Below the pieces are notes generated by a model that saw nothing but the letters and a program-made list of their open reading frames with translations, was not told the DNA's origin and did not search any database. Shown one piece after another: positions 1 to 9,040 of a stretch of DNA of 64,000 nucleotides; position 1 is the first letter of the stretch; the number at the start of each line of letters is the position of its first letter. Origin of the DNA: Trabulsiella odontotermitis (GTDB lineage: Bacteria; Pseudomonadota; Gammaproteobacteria; Enterobacterales; Enterobacteriaceae); assembly GCF_001297775.1 (NCBI RefSeq), contig NZ_LIFX01000003.1:124001-188000 (forward strand), given 5' to 3'. The position numbers were made by a program, and so were the translations under genes.

Positions 1-846
1 GGCGGGCAGGAGAACATGAGCCGCGCGCCGCACGTGCTTACCGACAGCCGGACCGGCGCGCAACTCGGCAACAGCCAGCTTATCGACAGTCTGGTGCATG
101 ACGGCCTGTGGGATGCGTTCAACGACTACCATATGGGCGTCACGGCGGAAAACCTCGCCCGCGAATATGGCATCAGCCGCGAACTGCAGGACGCCTGGGC
201 GCTCAGCTCACAACAAAAAGCCCGGCTGGCGATCGACTCAGGCCGTTTTCGCGATGAGATCGTGCCAGTGGTGATCACGCCGGAGCGTGGCGCGCCGCGG
301 GTGGTTGATACCGACGAACAGCCACAGACCGATGCCAGCGCGGAAGGGCTGGCGCGGCTGTTACCGGCCTTCGAACAATGTGGTTCGGTGACCGCAGGCA
401 ACGCCTCGTCAATTAACGACGGCGCGGCGGCGGTGCTGATGATGAGCGAAAGCAAAGCCCAGGAGCTGAATCTGCCGGTGCTGGCGCGGATCCGCGCGTT
501 TGCCAGCGTCGGTGTTGATCCCGCCCTGATGGGGATCGCCCCCGTCCATGCCACCCGCCGCTGCCTCGAACGCGCAGGCTGGCACCTCAATGATGTCGAT
601 CTGATCGAAGCCAACGAAGCCTTCGCCGCGCAGGCGATCTCCGTCGGCAGAATGCTGGAATGGGACGAACGGCGGGTGAATGTGAACGGCGGCGCTATTG
701 CGCTGGGCCACCCGATTGGCGCCTCCGGCTGCCGCATTCTGGTCTCGCTGGTACATGAAATGGTGAAACGGGATGCGCGCAAAGGTCTCGCTACGCTATG
801 TATCGGCGGCGGGCAGGGCGTGGCGCTGGCGGTTGAGCGCGAATAA
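1..846 (+). CDS. yqeF: Acetyl-CoA acetyltransferase (thiolase), YqeF-like, 5' end outside window
   Basis: This is the C-terminal 281 residues of a thiolase; the reading frame is open to the left edge ([11 protein letters not shown] begins at base 1), so the start codon and the N-terminal nucleophilic cysteine lie outside. The visible part has the family's C-terminal signatures: NEAFAAQ, the [14 protein letters not shown] block with its catalytic histidine, and CIGGGQG with the second active cysteine. Thiolases of this class condense or cleave acetyl-CoA/acetoacetyl-CoA in the cytoplasm. The sequence is very close to E. coli YqeF, and kduI and kduD follow on the same strand as in E. coli. The physiological substrate of YqeF is not well settled; AtoB is the paralogue with a known role in acetoacetate use. 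Confidence 0.93.
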   Translation, partial: GGQENMSRAPHVLTDSRTGAQLGNSQLIDSLVHDGLWDAFNDYHMGVTAENLAREYGISRELQDAWALSSQQKARLAIDSGRFRDEIVPVVITPERGAPRVVDTDEQPQTDASAEGLARLLPAFEQCGSVTAGNASSINDGAAAVLMMSESKAQELNLPVLARIRAFASVGVDPALMGIAPVHATRRCLERAGWHLNDVDLIEANEAFAAQAISVGRMLEWDERRVNVNGGAIALGHPIGASGCRILVSLVHEMVKRDARKGLATLCIGGGQGVALAVERE

Positions 847-848
847 TC

Positions 849-874
849 AAAAAAAAGCCCTCCAGAAGGAGGGC
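849..874 (-). terminator. Intrinsic terminator reading right to left
   Basis: A perfect 7-bp stem (gccctcc 857-863 with ggagggc 868-874) and a four-base loop are preceded on the + strand by eight A residues. The U-tract therefore exists only on the minus-strand transcript. It does not fit termination of yqeF itself; it would stop RNA arriving from the yqeF-kduI spacer. Confidence 0.7.
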
Positions 875-1170
875 AAGGCCAGTTACAGAAACACTTACTC
901 AACGATGTCTCCGCGATGTACTCTGCGGAATCAATCAGCCCGAAACGTATCAAAACGCTGTTTCATTTTGTGTGATGACCGGCGCAAATTCCTGACAAAC
1001 TCTCACTAATTCATCGCATTCTGCATTCCATCTTTGTTTTTAAACTCCCTTTTTCGTTACTGCCGCTTTTTTTCAAAGATATTCTAACGCATTGTATTTT
1101 ATGATATTACGTTCACGCTGCCGCGCGGCGGCGTGATCAATGCAGCATTTCTGACAATCTTCACCTTTAA
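875..1170. other. yqeF-kduI spacer, no protein gene seen
   Basis: About 300 bases without a convincing gene. It is the upstream side of the kduI control region. On the minus strand it leads into the terminator at 849-874, so it may give rise to a short minus-strand RNA, but I could not pick out a clear promoter for one. Confidence 0.4.
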
Positions 1171-1190
1171 AATTGAAACGTTGTTTTATT
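1171..1190. promoter_or_regulatory. Probable KdgR operator
   Basis: The sequence aattgaaacgttgttttatt has the near-palindromic tgAAAC-n-GTTTta core of KdgR boxes, which control pectin and hexuronate breakdown genes in enterobacteria. It lies about 105 bases before kduI. By family knowledge KdgR is a repressor released by 2-keto-3-deoxygluconate; that it acts here is inferred. Confidence 0.55.
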
Positions 1191-1222
1191 TATAATTGAA
1201 AACCCATTTCAGGAGGGGTAGG

Positions 1223-1294
1223 ATGGCGACATATCCAAAGCGGAACTCTGTTTTAATCCGCTTACCCGATCACAAAACACTTTTCTGGAGGTGA
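1223..1294 (+). CDS. Putative 23-residue leader peptide ahead of kduI
   Basis: An ATG at 1223 is preceded at optimal distance by a very strong ribosome site (AGGAGG, 1211-1216). The frame runs 23 codons and stops with TGA at 1292-1294, two bases before the kduI start and overlapping the kduI Shine-Dalgarno. The predicted peptide begins [10 protein letters not shown] and is basic, with no obvious membrane segment. The arrangement suggests translational coupling or a leader peptide, but I know of no described product. The ORF could also be chance; comparison among related species would decide. Confidence 0.4.
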   Translation: MATYPKRNSVLIRLPDHKTLFWR

Positions 1295-1296
1295 AC

Positions 1297-2133
1297 GTGG
1301 ACGTCAGACAAAGCATCCATAGTGCGCATGCAAAAACGCTTGATACTCAGGGGCTGCGCGATGAGTTTTTAGTTGAGAAAGTATTTGTCGCGGATGAATA
1401 CACCATGGTTTACAGCCACATCGACCGTATCATCGTCGGTGGGATTATGCCGGTCAGCAAAACCGTCTCTGTCGGCGGCGAAGTCGGTAAGCAATTAGGC
1501 GTCAGTTATTTTCTTGAGCGCCGCGAGCTGGGCGTGATCAACATCGGCGGCCCGGGCACCATTACCGTTGACGGCAAGTGCTACGAGATCGGCCATCGCG
1601 ATGCGCTGTACGTCGGCAAAGGCGCCAAAGAAGTGGTATTCGCCAGCGTTGATCGCGCAAAACCCGCGAAGTTTTACTACAACTGCGCGCCGGCGCACAT
1701 GACCTATCCCACCAAAAAAGTGACGCCAGCAGATGTCGCGCCCGTCACGCTTGGCGACAATCTCACCAGCAACCGTCGCACCATCAACAAATATTTCGTG
1801 CCGGACGTGCTGGAAACCTGCCAGCTCAGCATGGGCCTGACGGTACTTGAGCCGGGCAACCTGTGGAACACCATGCCCTGCCATACCCACGAACGCCGTA
1901 TGGAAGTGTATCTGTACTTCAACATGGACGATGACGCCTGCGTATTCCACATGATGGGTCAGCCGCAGGAGACGCGTCACATTGTGATGCACAACGAGCA
2001 GGCGGTGATTTCCCCGAGCTGGTCAATCCATTCCGGCGTGGGCACCCGCGCTTACACCTTCATCTGGGGGATGGTAGGCGAAAATCAGGTCTTTGATGAT
2101 ATGGACCACGTCGCGGTAAAAGATCTGCGCTAG
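1297..2133 (+). CDS. kduI: 5-dehydro-4-deoxy-D-glucuronate isomerase
   Basis: KduI converts 5-keto-4-deoxyuronate, formed from unsaturated uronates, to 2,5-diketo-3-deoxygluconate in the cytoplasm; KduD then reduces this. The protein is a 278-residue cupin, the same length as E. coli KduI and nearly identical to it, with the metal-binding [12 protein letters not shown] motif near residue 195 and a later conserved histidine in [10 protein letters not shown] chose the GTG at 1297, matching the E. coli start, because GGAGG (1287-1291) sits five bases before it; an in-frame GTG at 1291 would overlap that ribosome site. A KdgR-like box lies upstream and kduD follows 64 bases downstream, so the two are probably one operon. 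Confidence 0.95.
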   Translation: MDVRQSIHSAHAKTLDTQGLRDEFLVEKVFVADEYTMVYSHIDRIIVGGIMPVSKTVSVGGEVGKQLGVSYFLERRELGVINIGGPGTITVDGKCYEIGHRDALYVGKGAKEVVFASVDRAKPAKFYYNCAPAHMTYPTKKVTPADVAPVTLGDNLTSNRRTINKYFVPDVLETCQLSMGLTVLEPGNLWNTMPCHTHERRMEVYLYFNMDDDACVFHMMGQPQETRHIVMHNEQAVISPSWSIHSGVGTRAYTFIWGMVGENQVFDDMDHVAVKDLR

Positions 2134-2197
2134 TCGCAGGCAGGATACGTTTTAATCATGCCTGAGCAATGCAGGCGCAGTAAGAGTGAGGAATAAC

Positions 2198-2959
2198 ATG
2201 ATTTTGAATGACTTCTCCCTGCAGGGGAAAGTGGCCATCGTGACCGGTTGTGATACGGGTCTGGGTCAGGGGATGGCGCTGGGTCTGGCGGAAGCAGGCT
2301 GTGACATCGTCGGGATTAACGTGGTTGAGCCGACCGACACCATTGAGCGCGTTACTGCGCTGGGGCGTCGCTTCCTGAGCCTGACCGCGGATCTGCGCAC
2401 TATCGATCGCGTGCCTGAACTGCTGGAACGTGCGGTGGCTGAATTTGGTCACGTCGACATTCTGGTCAACAACGCTGGTCTGATCCGTCGTACCGACTCC
2501 ATCGATTTCAGCGAAAAAGACTGGGATGACGTCATGAACCTGAACATCAAAACGGTGTTCTTCATGTCTCAGGCGGTGGCGAAGCAGTTCATCGCGCAGG
2601 GCAAAGGCGGCAAAATCATTAACATCGCCTCCATGCTCTCCTTCCAGGGCGGCATCCGCGTTCCGTCTTACACGGCCTCGAAGAGCGCGGTGATGGGGGT
2701 AACCCGTCTGCTGGCGAACGAGTGGGCGAAGCACGGCATCAATGTTAACGCGATTGCGCCGGGCTATATGGCGACCAACAACACGCAGCAGCTGCGTTCG
2801 GATGAGCAGCGTAGCGCAGAAATCCTTGACCGTATTCCGGCCGGACGTTGGGGGCTGCCGAGTGATCTGAAAGGGCCGATTGTCTTTTTAGCCTCTCCGG
2901 CTTCTGACTATATCAACGGCTATACCATCGCGGTGGATGGTGGCTGGCTGGCCCGCTAA
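2198..2959 (+). CDS. kduD: 2-dehydro-3-deoxy-D-gluconate 5-dehydrogenase
   Basis: A short-chain dehydrogenase/reductase of 253 residues, full length for KduD. It has the NAD-binding motif TGCDTGLGQG near residue 18, the NNAG motif near residue 91, and the catalytic Ser with YTASK (Tyr and Lys) near residues 145-165. It reduces 2,5-diketo-3-deoxygluconate to 2-keto-3-deoxygluconate, which then enters the KDG kinase and aldolase route. The ATG at 2198 is preceded by a GAGTGAGGA ribosome site and matches the E. coli start; an in-frame start four codons earlier would overlap that site. The gene is downstream of kduI on the same strand and is followed by a strong terminator. Confidence 0.95.
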   Translation: MILNDFSLQGKVAIVTGCDTGLGQGMALGLAEAGCDIVGINVVEPTDTIERVTALGRRFLSLTADLRTIDRVPELLERAVAEFGHVDILVNNAGLIRRTDSIDFSEKDWDDVMNLNIKTVFFMSQAVAKQFIAQGKGGKIINIASMLSFQGGIRVPSYTASKSAVMGVTRLLANEWAKHGINVNAIAPGYMATNNTQQLRSDEQRSAEILDRIPAGRWGLPSDLKGPIVFLASPASDYINGYTIAVDGGWLAR

Positions 2960-2978
2960 TCTCCTGTCTGCCTCATCA

Positions 2979-3006
2979 ACCCTCGCCAGCGGCGGGGGTT
3001 TTTTTT
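2979..3006 (+). terminator. Intrinsic terminator after kduD
   Basis: A GC-rich hairpin (accctcgcc, loop agc, ggcgggggt) is followed by an unbroken run of T. It closes the kduI-kduD transcription unit. Confidence 0.85.
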
Positions 3007-3404
3007 GCCTGTTTCTTACCCGGAAGGCGCATGATTAATACGGTTTAGTAATGCTAAATGTCATGGATTTTGGTTAAATCAAATACAGAAGATATATTCA
3101 CCTGAGATATGGGATTATCTGACGATCATATTTAGAATTGTCCGTAACCATACATCGCTACCGGACGATAAAAAGACTAAACATTAATGAGGTATTTCTA
3201 ATTTATTGATTTTATTAAAATTAATATTTCCATGTTCATTCTCCTAACAAAAATCATTTCCCTTTTCTAAGACCCTTGATCACATCTTTTTAATAACTAC
3301 TATTTTTTGTAGCACTGAAATTTGAATTAAAAACCGTTTCAGATTATTCCTACAATGAGATATTATCCCCATCTTAAGGGAATTAATCAGAGCTTTTGTC
3401 TGCC
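3007..3404. other. AT-rich spacer upstream of the fepE-like gene
   Basis: About 400 bases with no convincing gene and clearly richer in A and T than the surroundings, with runs such as gattttattaaaattaatatt. The composition fits a promoter region bound by H-NS and possibly an acquired segment. In E. coli the gene next to kduD here is araE; none of it is seen. Confidence 0.5.
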
Positions 3405-4523
3405 ATGTCTTCACTGGAAATCAAATCAAGCAGCGTTTCAGAATTTGCACATTATCCGCCTGCAGCCTCGCGTGGCGGGGAGATCGATCTTCTCTCTCTC
3501 CTTGATACGTTATGGTGTGCGAAGCGGCATATTCTGGCCTGTGTCCTCGGATTCGCCTTTGCCGGGCTTCTGGTCTCTTTCCTGCTGCCGCAAAAATGGA
3601 CCAGTAATGCGGTGATTACCCCTGCGGAATCCTCGCAGTGGAACACCCTGCGCCAGACGCTGGTTAATCTGCAGGTGCTTGATGTGAATACCCACATCGA
3701 CCGTGGCGAGGCATTCAGCCTGTTTATCAAAAAATTCCGTTCCCAGTTGCTGCTGGAAGAGTACATCAAGTCCACGCCGGCGCTCATGGAGCAGTTTGAG
3801 AACACGCAGGTCGACCCAATGGAACTGCACCGGGCGATTGTGGCGATCTCCGAGAAAATGAAAGCGGTCGATGACAGCAGTAACAAAAAGAATGATCCGC
3901 AACCCTACAGTTCCTGGACGCTGAGCTTTACCGCACCTGACCCGCAGGAAGCGCAGAGTATCCTCGACGGTTATATCCAGTTCGTCGCGAAGCAGGTGGT
4001 TGAGCAGACGATGGACGATGTGCGCAACACGCTGGCGCTGAAAACCAAAACCGAAAAAGAGGCGCTCGATCTCGAGCGGGCAAAGCTCGCCAATCTTCAT
4101 GACGCGAAAATTAAGCGTCTGAACTACTCGCTGGAAGTGGCAAAAGCGGCGGGCATTGCGAAGCCGGTTTACAGCAACGGCCAGGCAGTAAAAGATGACC
4201 CCGATTTCTCCGTATCGCTCGGCGCGGACGGCATCGCCCGTAAACTGGAAATCGAAAAATCGATTGCTGACGTGTCTGAGCTGAACGGCAATCTGCGTAA
4301 CCGGGAATATGTGCTGGGACAGCTGGAAAAACTGAACATCGAAAACGTAACTTTTCCGGTTTTCAAATATCAGCTTTCCGCGTCACTGCCAGTGAAAAAA
4401 GACGGCCCGGGTAAATCGCTCGTAGTGCTGCTCGCCGCCCTGCTCGGCGGGATGGTAGCCTGTGGTGGCATTCTGCTGCGTCAGGCGATAAGAACGCGCG
4501 AACCATCGCTGAAGGTGGTTTGA
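3405..4523 (+). CDS. FepE-like Wzz-family polysaccharide chain-length regulator
   Basis: A protein of 372 residues with the Wzz architecture: a cytoplasmic N-terminus, a first membrane segment near residues 44-62, a long periplasmic region with coiled-coil character, and a second membrane segment near residues 340-360 preceded by the Pro-rich SASLPVKKDGPGKS motif. It is closer to FepE than to WzzB or WzzE: MSSLEIK, FIKKF, HRAIVA.SEKMKAVDD, WTLSFTAP and KPVYSNGQAVKDDPDFS all recur in FepE. FepE sets very long O-antigen chains in Salmonella. In E. coli fepE lies in the enterobactin cluster; here it occupies the araE position between kduD and ygeA. The ATG at 3405 matches the FepE start; a TTG at 3396 is an alternative. 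Neither has a strong ribosome site. Confidence 0.85.
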   Translation: MSSLEIKSSSVSEFAHYPPAASRGGEIDLLSLLDTLWCAKRHILACVLGFAFAGLLVSFLLPQKWTSNAVITPAESSQWNTLRQTLVNLQVLDVNTHIDRGEAFSLFIKKFRSQLLLEEYIKSTPALMEQFENTQVDPMELHRAIVAISEKMKAVDDSSNKKNDPQPYSSWTLSFTAPDPQEAQSILDGYIQFVAKQVVEQTMDDVRNTLALKTKTEKEALDLERAKLANLHDAKIKRLNYSLEVAKAAGIAKPVYSNGQAVKDDPDFSVSLGADGIARKLEIEKSIADVSELNGNLRNREYVLGQLEKLNIENVTFPVFKYQLSASLPVKKDGPGKSLVVLLAALLGGMVACGGILLRQAIRTREPSLKVV

Positions 4524-4555
4524 TTTTTGTTATGCGTACATGAGGGTATGGAGAA

Positions 4556-4921
4556 GGGTTCCGTTCACCTCAATTGCTCTGCTTCTCTGGGACCACACTG
4601 CTCATTAATGCCAGGAAGATTCGCTAAAAGAAAAAATCATTAATCGCACCGATGCCGAAGTGTGGCGGGTCCGGCCGAAAATTGCCGACGTGTTTCCGTA
4701 AGGCAGGGAAAGCCCGCAGGGATGCGGGCTTAGGGTGTGGCCTGCATGGATGCAGGCTCACGCCCGGCCCGGCCGCCTGGAGGAATAAGCGGAGGGAACC
4801 GCGAAGCGGCAATTTTCCTGCCGGGAGCCGGGATTGTTAAGGGTGCGGCGACGAGCACCCTTAACACGTTCACCAGTATTGCGGTTTCAGAGTAGCAATG
4901 CACTGGAGGTGAACGGAACCC
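4556..4921. repeat. Folded intergenic element with terminal inverted repeats
   Basis: The element is bounded by 16-base perfect inverted repeats, gggttccgttcacctc at 4556-4571 and its complement at 4906-4921. Inside are an 11-bp long-range stem (gaaaattgccg 4677-4687 with 4807-4817), and three perfect hairpins: 4710-4718/4723-4731 (9 bp), 4740-4746/4751-4757 (7 bp) and 4836-4846/4855-4865 (11 bp). It is GC-rich in the centre and has no convincing gene; short ORFs here are by-products of the symmetry. Such organisation resembles a MITE-like or other dispersed intergenic repeat. That it is repeated elsewhere in the genome is inference. Confidence 0.65.
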
Positions 4922-5035
4922 CTCACCGAACTGACATATTCTCAAAACTCCATAATCCCGCCTCAACATTTTATTCGCTGGAAAATCCCCCCTCATTTTG
5001 TTTCACTGAATGAAATGACACTCTGAGGTTTGTGG

Positions 5036-5728
5036 ATGAAAACAATTGGATTACTGGGCGGCATGAGCTGGGAATCAACCATCCCCTATTACCGACTGAT
5101 TAACGAAGGTATCAAGCAGCACCTCGGCGGGCTGCATTCGGCGAAAATCCTGCTGCACAGCGTCGATTTCCATGAGATTGAATTCTGCCAGTCGAACAAT
5201 CAGTGGGATAAAGCTGGCGAGATGCTGGCCGATGCCGCACAGGGGCTGGTAAAGGCGGGGGCGGAAGGAATTGTGCTTTGTACCAATACCATGCACAAAG
5301 TCGCTGGTGCCATTGAATCCCGCTGCGCCGTGCCTTTTTTGCATATCGCTGACGCGACCGGGCGGGCTATTGCCAGACAGGGGATGACGCGCGTGGCGCT
5401 GCTCGGCACCCGCTACACCATGGAGCAGGATTTCTACCGTGGGCGGCTGGAATCCGAATTCGGACTGGAAACGTTGATTCCCGACGCCAGCGAGCGCGAG
5501 CAGATCAACCGCATCATTTTTGAAGAGCTTTGCCTCGGCAGCTTCACGCAGCCATCACGCGATATGTACCTGAACGTGATTGAACGGCTGGCGCAGCAGG
5601 GCGCGGAAGGGGTGATCTTCGGTTGCACCGAGATTGGCCTGCTGGTGCCGGTGGAACAAAGCCCGGTGCCGGTCTTTGATACCGCGGCGATCCATGCCAC
5701 GGATGCCGTCGAATTTATGCTGTCGTAG
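5036..5728 (+). CDS. ygeA: Amino-acid racemase, aspartate/glutamate racemase family
   Basis: A 230-residue protein of the Asp/Glu racemase family, same length as E. coli YgeA. The two catalytic cysteines are present in [10 protein letters not shown] (Cys82) and [10 protein letters not shown] (Cys197). E. coli YgeA is a broad-specificity racemase reported to act best on amino acids such as homoserine; it is cytoplasmic and PLP-independent. The ATG at 5036 follows tctgaggtttgtgg and matches the E. coli start. Its 3' end overlaps the 3' end of the convergent lysR by 14 bases, so the two genes are tightly packed. Confidence 0.92.
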   Translation: MKTIGLLGGMSWESTIPYYRLINEGIKQHLGGLHSAKILLHSVDFHEIEFCQSNNQWDKAGEMLADAAQGLVKAGAEGIVLCTNTMHKVAGAIESRCAVPFLHIADATGRAIARQGMTRVALLGTRYTMEQDFYRGRLESEFGLETLIPDASEREQINRIIFEELCLGSFTQPSRDMYLNVIERLAQQGAEGVIFGCTEIGLLVPVEQSPVPVFDTAAIHATDAVEFMLS

Positions 5729-6650
5729 TGCGTTTCAGCACCGCTTCCAGCGGCTGCGTGATCAACGACAGGTGAGCCTGTAAATGCTGAGAAAAAGCCT
5801 CGACCAGCGCCGATGCGGGTCGATGGAGCGGGCGAATCAGGCTCACCGTAAACGGCACCGCCACGCTGAAGCGGCGTACCACCACGCCGCTGGCGGCATA
5901 GTCGAGGGCGGTCATCGGGTTGACCACTGAAATCCCGGCACCCGCCCGTACCAGCGAGCACACCGATGCCGCGCTGTGCGTTTCCACCACCATTCGCCGT
6001 TTCACCTGATGTTCCGTAAACAGCGTGTCCAGCAGTTGGCGATAGCTGTCGGTGCGCGACAGGCTGATGTAGTTCTCACCGTGAAAATCCGCAGGTGTCA
6101 GCTCGGTTTTGGCTGCCAGCGGATGATCGTGCGGCAGTACACAAACCTCATTGAGCGTCAGTAGCGGCGTGCGTTCCGTTCCGGCGGGCGTCTGTAAGGT
6201 CTCCGTTAAGCCCAGGTCGTGACGCTGGGCGGAAAGCCACTCCTCCAGCAACGGCGATTCCTGCGGCACAATCTGCAGGCTCACTTCGGGGTATCGTGCC
6301 AGAAAAGGCTGTAATAGTGCGGGTAAAAAGGACTGCGAAAAGACCGGCAGGCAGACCACGGAAAGCTCACCCTGGCGAAATTCGCGCAGCCCTTCTGCGG
6401 CGCTGATGATCCTGTCGAGCCCGTACCACGACCGTTGCACTTCCTCGAACAACCGTAGCCCCTGTACCGTCGGGTGCAGACGGCCTCGTGAACGCTCAAA
6501 CAGGGTTAATCCCAGCACCTTCTCAAAACGCGCCAGTTCACGGCTGACGGTGGGCTGCGAGGTATTCAGCAGACGTGCCGCCTCGGTCAGATTGCCCGCG
6601 GTCATCACCGCGTGAAAGATTTCAATATGACGCAGGTTTACCGTCGCCAT
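5715..6650 (-). CDS. lysR: LysR, transcriptional activator of lysA
   Basis: A LysR-type regulator of 311 residues, the same length as E. coli LysR. The N-terminal winged helix-turn-helix (residues about 5-65) contains [22 protein letters not shown], followed by the two-domain effector-binding region. LysR activates lysA when diaminopimelate is present and represses its own gene; lysine counters this. I placed the start at MATVNLRH, since in-frame starts farther upstream would extend through the lysA promoter region and into lysA. The divergent lysA starts 130 bases away. Confidence 0.95.
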   Translation of the reverse strand: MATVNLRHIEIFHAVMTAGNLTEAARLLNTSQPTVSRELARFEKVLGLTLFERSRGRLHPTVQGLRLFEEVQRSWYGLDRIISAAEGLREFRQGELSVVCLPVFSQSFLPALLQPFLARYPEVSLQIVPQESPLLEEWLSAQRHDLGLTETLQTPAGTERTPLLTLNEVCVLPHDHPLAAKTELTPADFHGENYISLSRTDSYRQLLDTLFTEHQVKRRMVVETHSAASVCSLVRAGAGISVVNPMTALDYAASGVVVRRFSVAVPFTVSLIRPLHRPASALVEAFSQHLQAHLSLITQPLEAVLKRTTTA

Positions 6651-6779
6651 GGGAAGCTCCTGTGAGAACGTAATCCATATCATTTTTGCATAGACTGGCG
6701 ATAAAACGATATTTTTTATTGCCTTCGTTTTATGGCGTAATCGGGAGAATTGATGATTTATTAATACCCGGAGTCCGCC
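6651..6779. promoter_or_regulatory. Shared lysR-lysA control region
   Basis: This 129-base spacer between divergent lysR and lysA must hold both promoters and the LysR binding site. It is AT-rich (for example aaaacgatattttttattgcc). The exact LysR site cannot be fixed by eye. Confidence 0.6.
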
Positions 6780-8042
6780 ATGCCACGCCCGCTGCACAAT
6801 ACTGATACCAGCCTCAACGCCGAAAACCTGCTGCGCCTGCCTGCGGAATTTGGCTGTCCGGTCTGGGTGTATGACGCGCAGATTATTCGTCAGCAAATCG
6901 CCCAGCTCAGCCAGTTTGACGTGGTCCGTTTTGCGCAGAAAGCCTGCTCCAACGTGCATATTCTGCAACTGATGCGCGAGCAGGGCGTGAAGGTGGATTC
7001 CGTGTCGCTGGGCGAAATCGAACGTGCGCTGGTGGCGGGATTTGATCCGAAAACCCGTCCGGATGACATCGTCTTTACTGCTGACGTGCTGGACAACGAA
7101 ACCCAGGCGCGGGTGGCGGAACTGGGGATCCCGGTTAATGCCGGTTCGGTGGATATGCTCGAACAACTGGGTGCCGCGTCGCCGGGTCATCGCGTCTGGT
7201 TACGCATCAACCCAGGCTTCGGGCACGGTCACAGCCAGAAAACCAATACCGGCGGCGAGAACAGCAAACACGGGATCTGGCACAGCGATCTGCCGCTGGC
7301 GCTGGCGGCGATCCAACGCTATCAACTGAAGCTGGTGGGCATTCACATGCATATCGGTTCCGGCGTGGATTATGCGCATCTTGAGCAGGTGTGCGGCGCA
7401 ATGGTGGAACAAGTGCTTGCCTTTGGGCAGGATCTGGACGCCATCTCCGCCGGTGGCGGGCTTTCCATCCCTTATCGTGAAGGGGACGAAACCATCGACA
7501 CGCAGCACTACTACGGTCTGTGGAATGCCGCGCGGGAGAAAATCGCGAAGCATCTCGGTCACCCGGTGAAGCTGGAGATTGAACCGGGGCGTTTCCTGGT
7601 GGCGGAAGCCGGTGTGCTGGTGGCGCAGGTTCGCAGCGTAAAAACGATGGGGCGTCGTCACTTTGTGCTGATCGACGCGGGCTTTAACGATCTGATGCGA
7701 CCGGCGATGTACGGCAGTTATCACCACATTTCGGCGTTACCGGCGGACGGGCGTGATCTGAGCCATGCGCCGCTGATCGACACGGTGGTGGCAGGCCCGT
7801 TATGCGAATCGGGGGACGTCTTTACGCAACAGGAAGGTGGTAAAGTGGAAACCCGACCGCTGCCAGCGGTCGTGCCGGGAGATTACCTGGTGCTGCACGA
7901 TACCGGAGCGTATGGCGCGTCGATGTCATCCAACTACAACAGCCGTCCGCTGCTGCCGGAAGTGCTGTTTGATGGTGGTAAAGCGCGGCTGATTCGCCGT
8001 CGTCAGACCATTCAGGAATTGATCGCGCTGGAGCTGCTGTAA
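6780..8042 (+). CDS. lysA: Diaminopimelate decarboxylase
   Basis: LysA removes CO2 from meso-diaminopimelate to give L-lysine, the last step of lysine synthesis, using pyridoxal phosphate. At 420 residues it equals the E. coli enzyme. The PLP lysine is Lys54 in VRFAQKACSN; the HMHIGSG barrel motif, the SAGGGLSIPY phosphate-binding glycine loop, the EPGRFLV motif and the CESGDVF active-site cysteine block are all present. It is divergent from its activator gene lysR. Its last 31 bases overlap the 3' end of the convergent LacI-family gene, an arrangement not found in E. coli, where galR is the neighbour. Confidence 0.96.
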   Translation: MPRPLHNTDTSLNAENLLRLPAEFGCPVWVYDAQIIRQQIAQLSQFDVVRFAQKACSNVHILQLMREQGVKVDSVSLGEIERALVAGFDPKTRPDDIVFTADVLDNETQARVAELGIPVNAGSVDMLEQLGAASPGHRVWLRINPGFGHGHSQKTNTGGENSKHGIWHSDLPLALAAIQRYQLKLVGIHMHIGSGVDYAHLEQVCGAMVEQVLAFGQDLDAISAGGGLSIPYREGDETIDTQHYYGLWNAAREKIAKHLGHPVKLEIEPGRFLVAEAGVLVAQVRSVKTMGRRHFVLIDAGFNDLMRPAMYGSYHHISALPADGRDLSHAPLIDTVVAGPLCESGDVFTQQEGGKVETRPLPAVVPGDYLVLHDTGAYGASMSSNYNSRPLLPEVLFDGGKARLIRRRQTIQELIALELL

Positions 8043-9040
8043 GGCCCGACGGTTACCGAATCCCGCAATACCAGCGTACCGGTGAACGGCGGGATCGTTT
8101 CGATCGGCTGGTGATTTGCCAGCTTAATCGCCTGTTCAATGGCCGTCACAATCATGTTGTCGATGGGTAAATAGACCGTCGACAACCCCGGCTCCAGCCA
8201 TTTTGCGCTCGGCGCATCGTCGAAACCGAACAGGGAAATGTCCTGTGGAATGTGCAGCCCGGCCTGATGCAGCGCTTTTGACGCTCCCAACGCCATGTCG
8301 TCGTTACAGGCGAAGAGAGCGCTGAAGCGGGTGTTATCCTCCAGCAATTCGCGGCACAGTTCATAACCGCGCGTCATGCTGGAATCACCGTATTTCACTT
8401 TTGCCGCATCCCACGGAATGCCGTGTTTTTTCAGTGCGTTGCGATAACCTTCCAGACGCGCTTTCCCGGTCGGGGTGTGGATTGGCACGGTGATGCAGGC
8501 GATGTCGCGATGGCCCTGCGAGATGAGGTATTCCACCACCTGGAACGCGGCATCCTGTTGTTCGAAGAACACGCAGCGATCCCGGGCCTGCGCCACATCG
8601 CGGTTGATCACCACCAGCGGCATCGGGATCGAGTCCACCAGCGCCATGATCGCTTTTTCGCTCATATAGCGGGTGTAGAGAATAATGGCGTCGCACTGCC
8701 GGTCGGCAAGTATCTGTACTGCCTGCTCTTCCCGCTCCGGGGTGTCGTGACCGTCGGTGACAATCAGCTGTTTGCCGTGGGATTCCGTCTGCCGCGACGC
8801 CTGTTGCAGCAGACGGCCAAAATAGAAGCCGTCGAAGGTGGAGACCACCAGGCCAATGCTGTTGCTGGTGCGGTTGGCGAGAGATCGTGCCAGAAAGTTG
8901 GGGCGATAGCCCAGCTCTTCCATCGCTTGAAAGACCTGCTGACGGGTGCTCTCTTTAACCTGACCTGTGCCGTTCAGTACGCGGGAAACAGTCGCTTTTG
9001 ATACGCCTGCGCGCAGTGAGACATCCAGCATTGTTGCCAT
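8012..9040 (-). CDS. LacI/GalR-family transcriptional regulator, target unknown
   Basis: A 342-residue LacI-family repressor. The first 20 residues hold the helix-turn-helix (MLDVSLRAGVSKATVSRVLN) and the hinge helix follows near residue 50 (NFLARSLANRTS). The rest is a periplasmic-binding-type sugar domain with the usual ACNDDMALGA and DISLFGFDD motifs. It looks closest to AscG-type regulators, and is clearly different from the GalR encoded next door. No sugar transport or hydrolase gene lies beside it, so its effector and regulon are unknown. E. coli has no gene at this position. Its 3' end overlaps lysA by 31 bases, and its promoter must lie in 9041-9243. Confidence 0.88.
   Translation of the reverse strand: MATMLDVSLRAGVSKATVSRVLNGTGQVKESTRQQVFQAMEELGYRPNFLARSLANRTSNSIGLVVSTFDGFYFGRLLQQASRQTESHGKQLIVTDGHDTPEREEQAVQILADRQCDAIILYTRYMSEKAIMALVDSIPMPLVVINRDVAQARDRCVFFEQQDAAFQVVEYLISQGHRDIACITVPIHTPTGKARLEGYRNALKKHGIPWDAAKVKYGDSSMTRGYELCRELLEDNTRFSALFACNDDMALGASKALHQAGLHIPQDISLFGFDDAPSAKWLEPGLSTVYLPIDNMIVTAIEQAIKLANHQPIETIPPFTGTLVLRDSVTVGPYSSSSAINS

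Noticed and set aside
4624-4996. Overlapping short ORFs on both strands (60-90 codons)
   Set aside because: They coincide with the palindromic element and have low-complexity Pro/Gly/Arg content arising from its hairpins. No start signal or recognisable domain.
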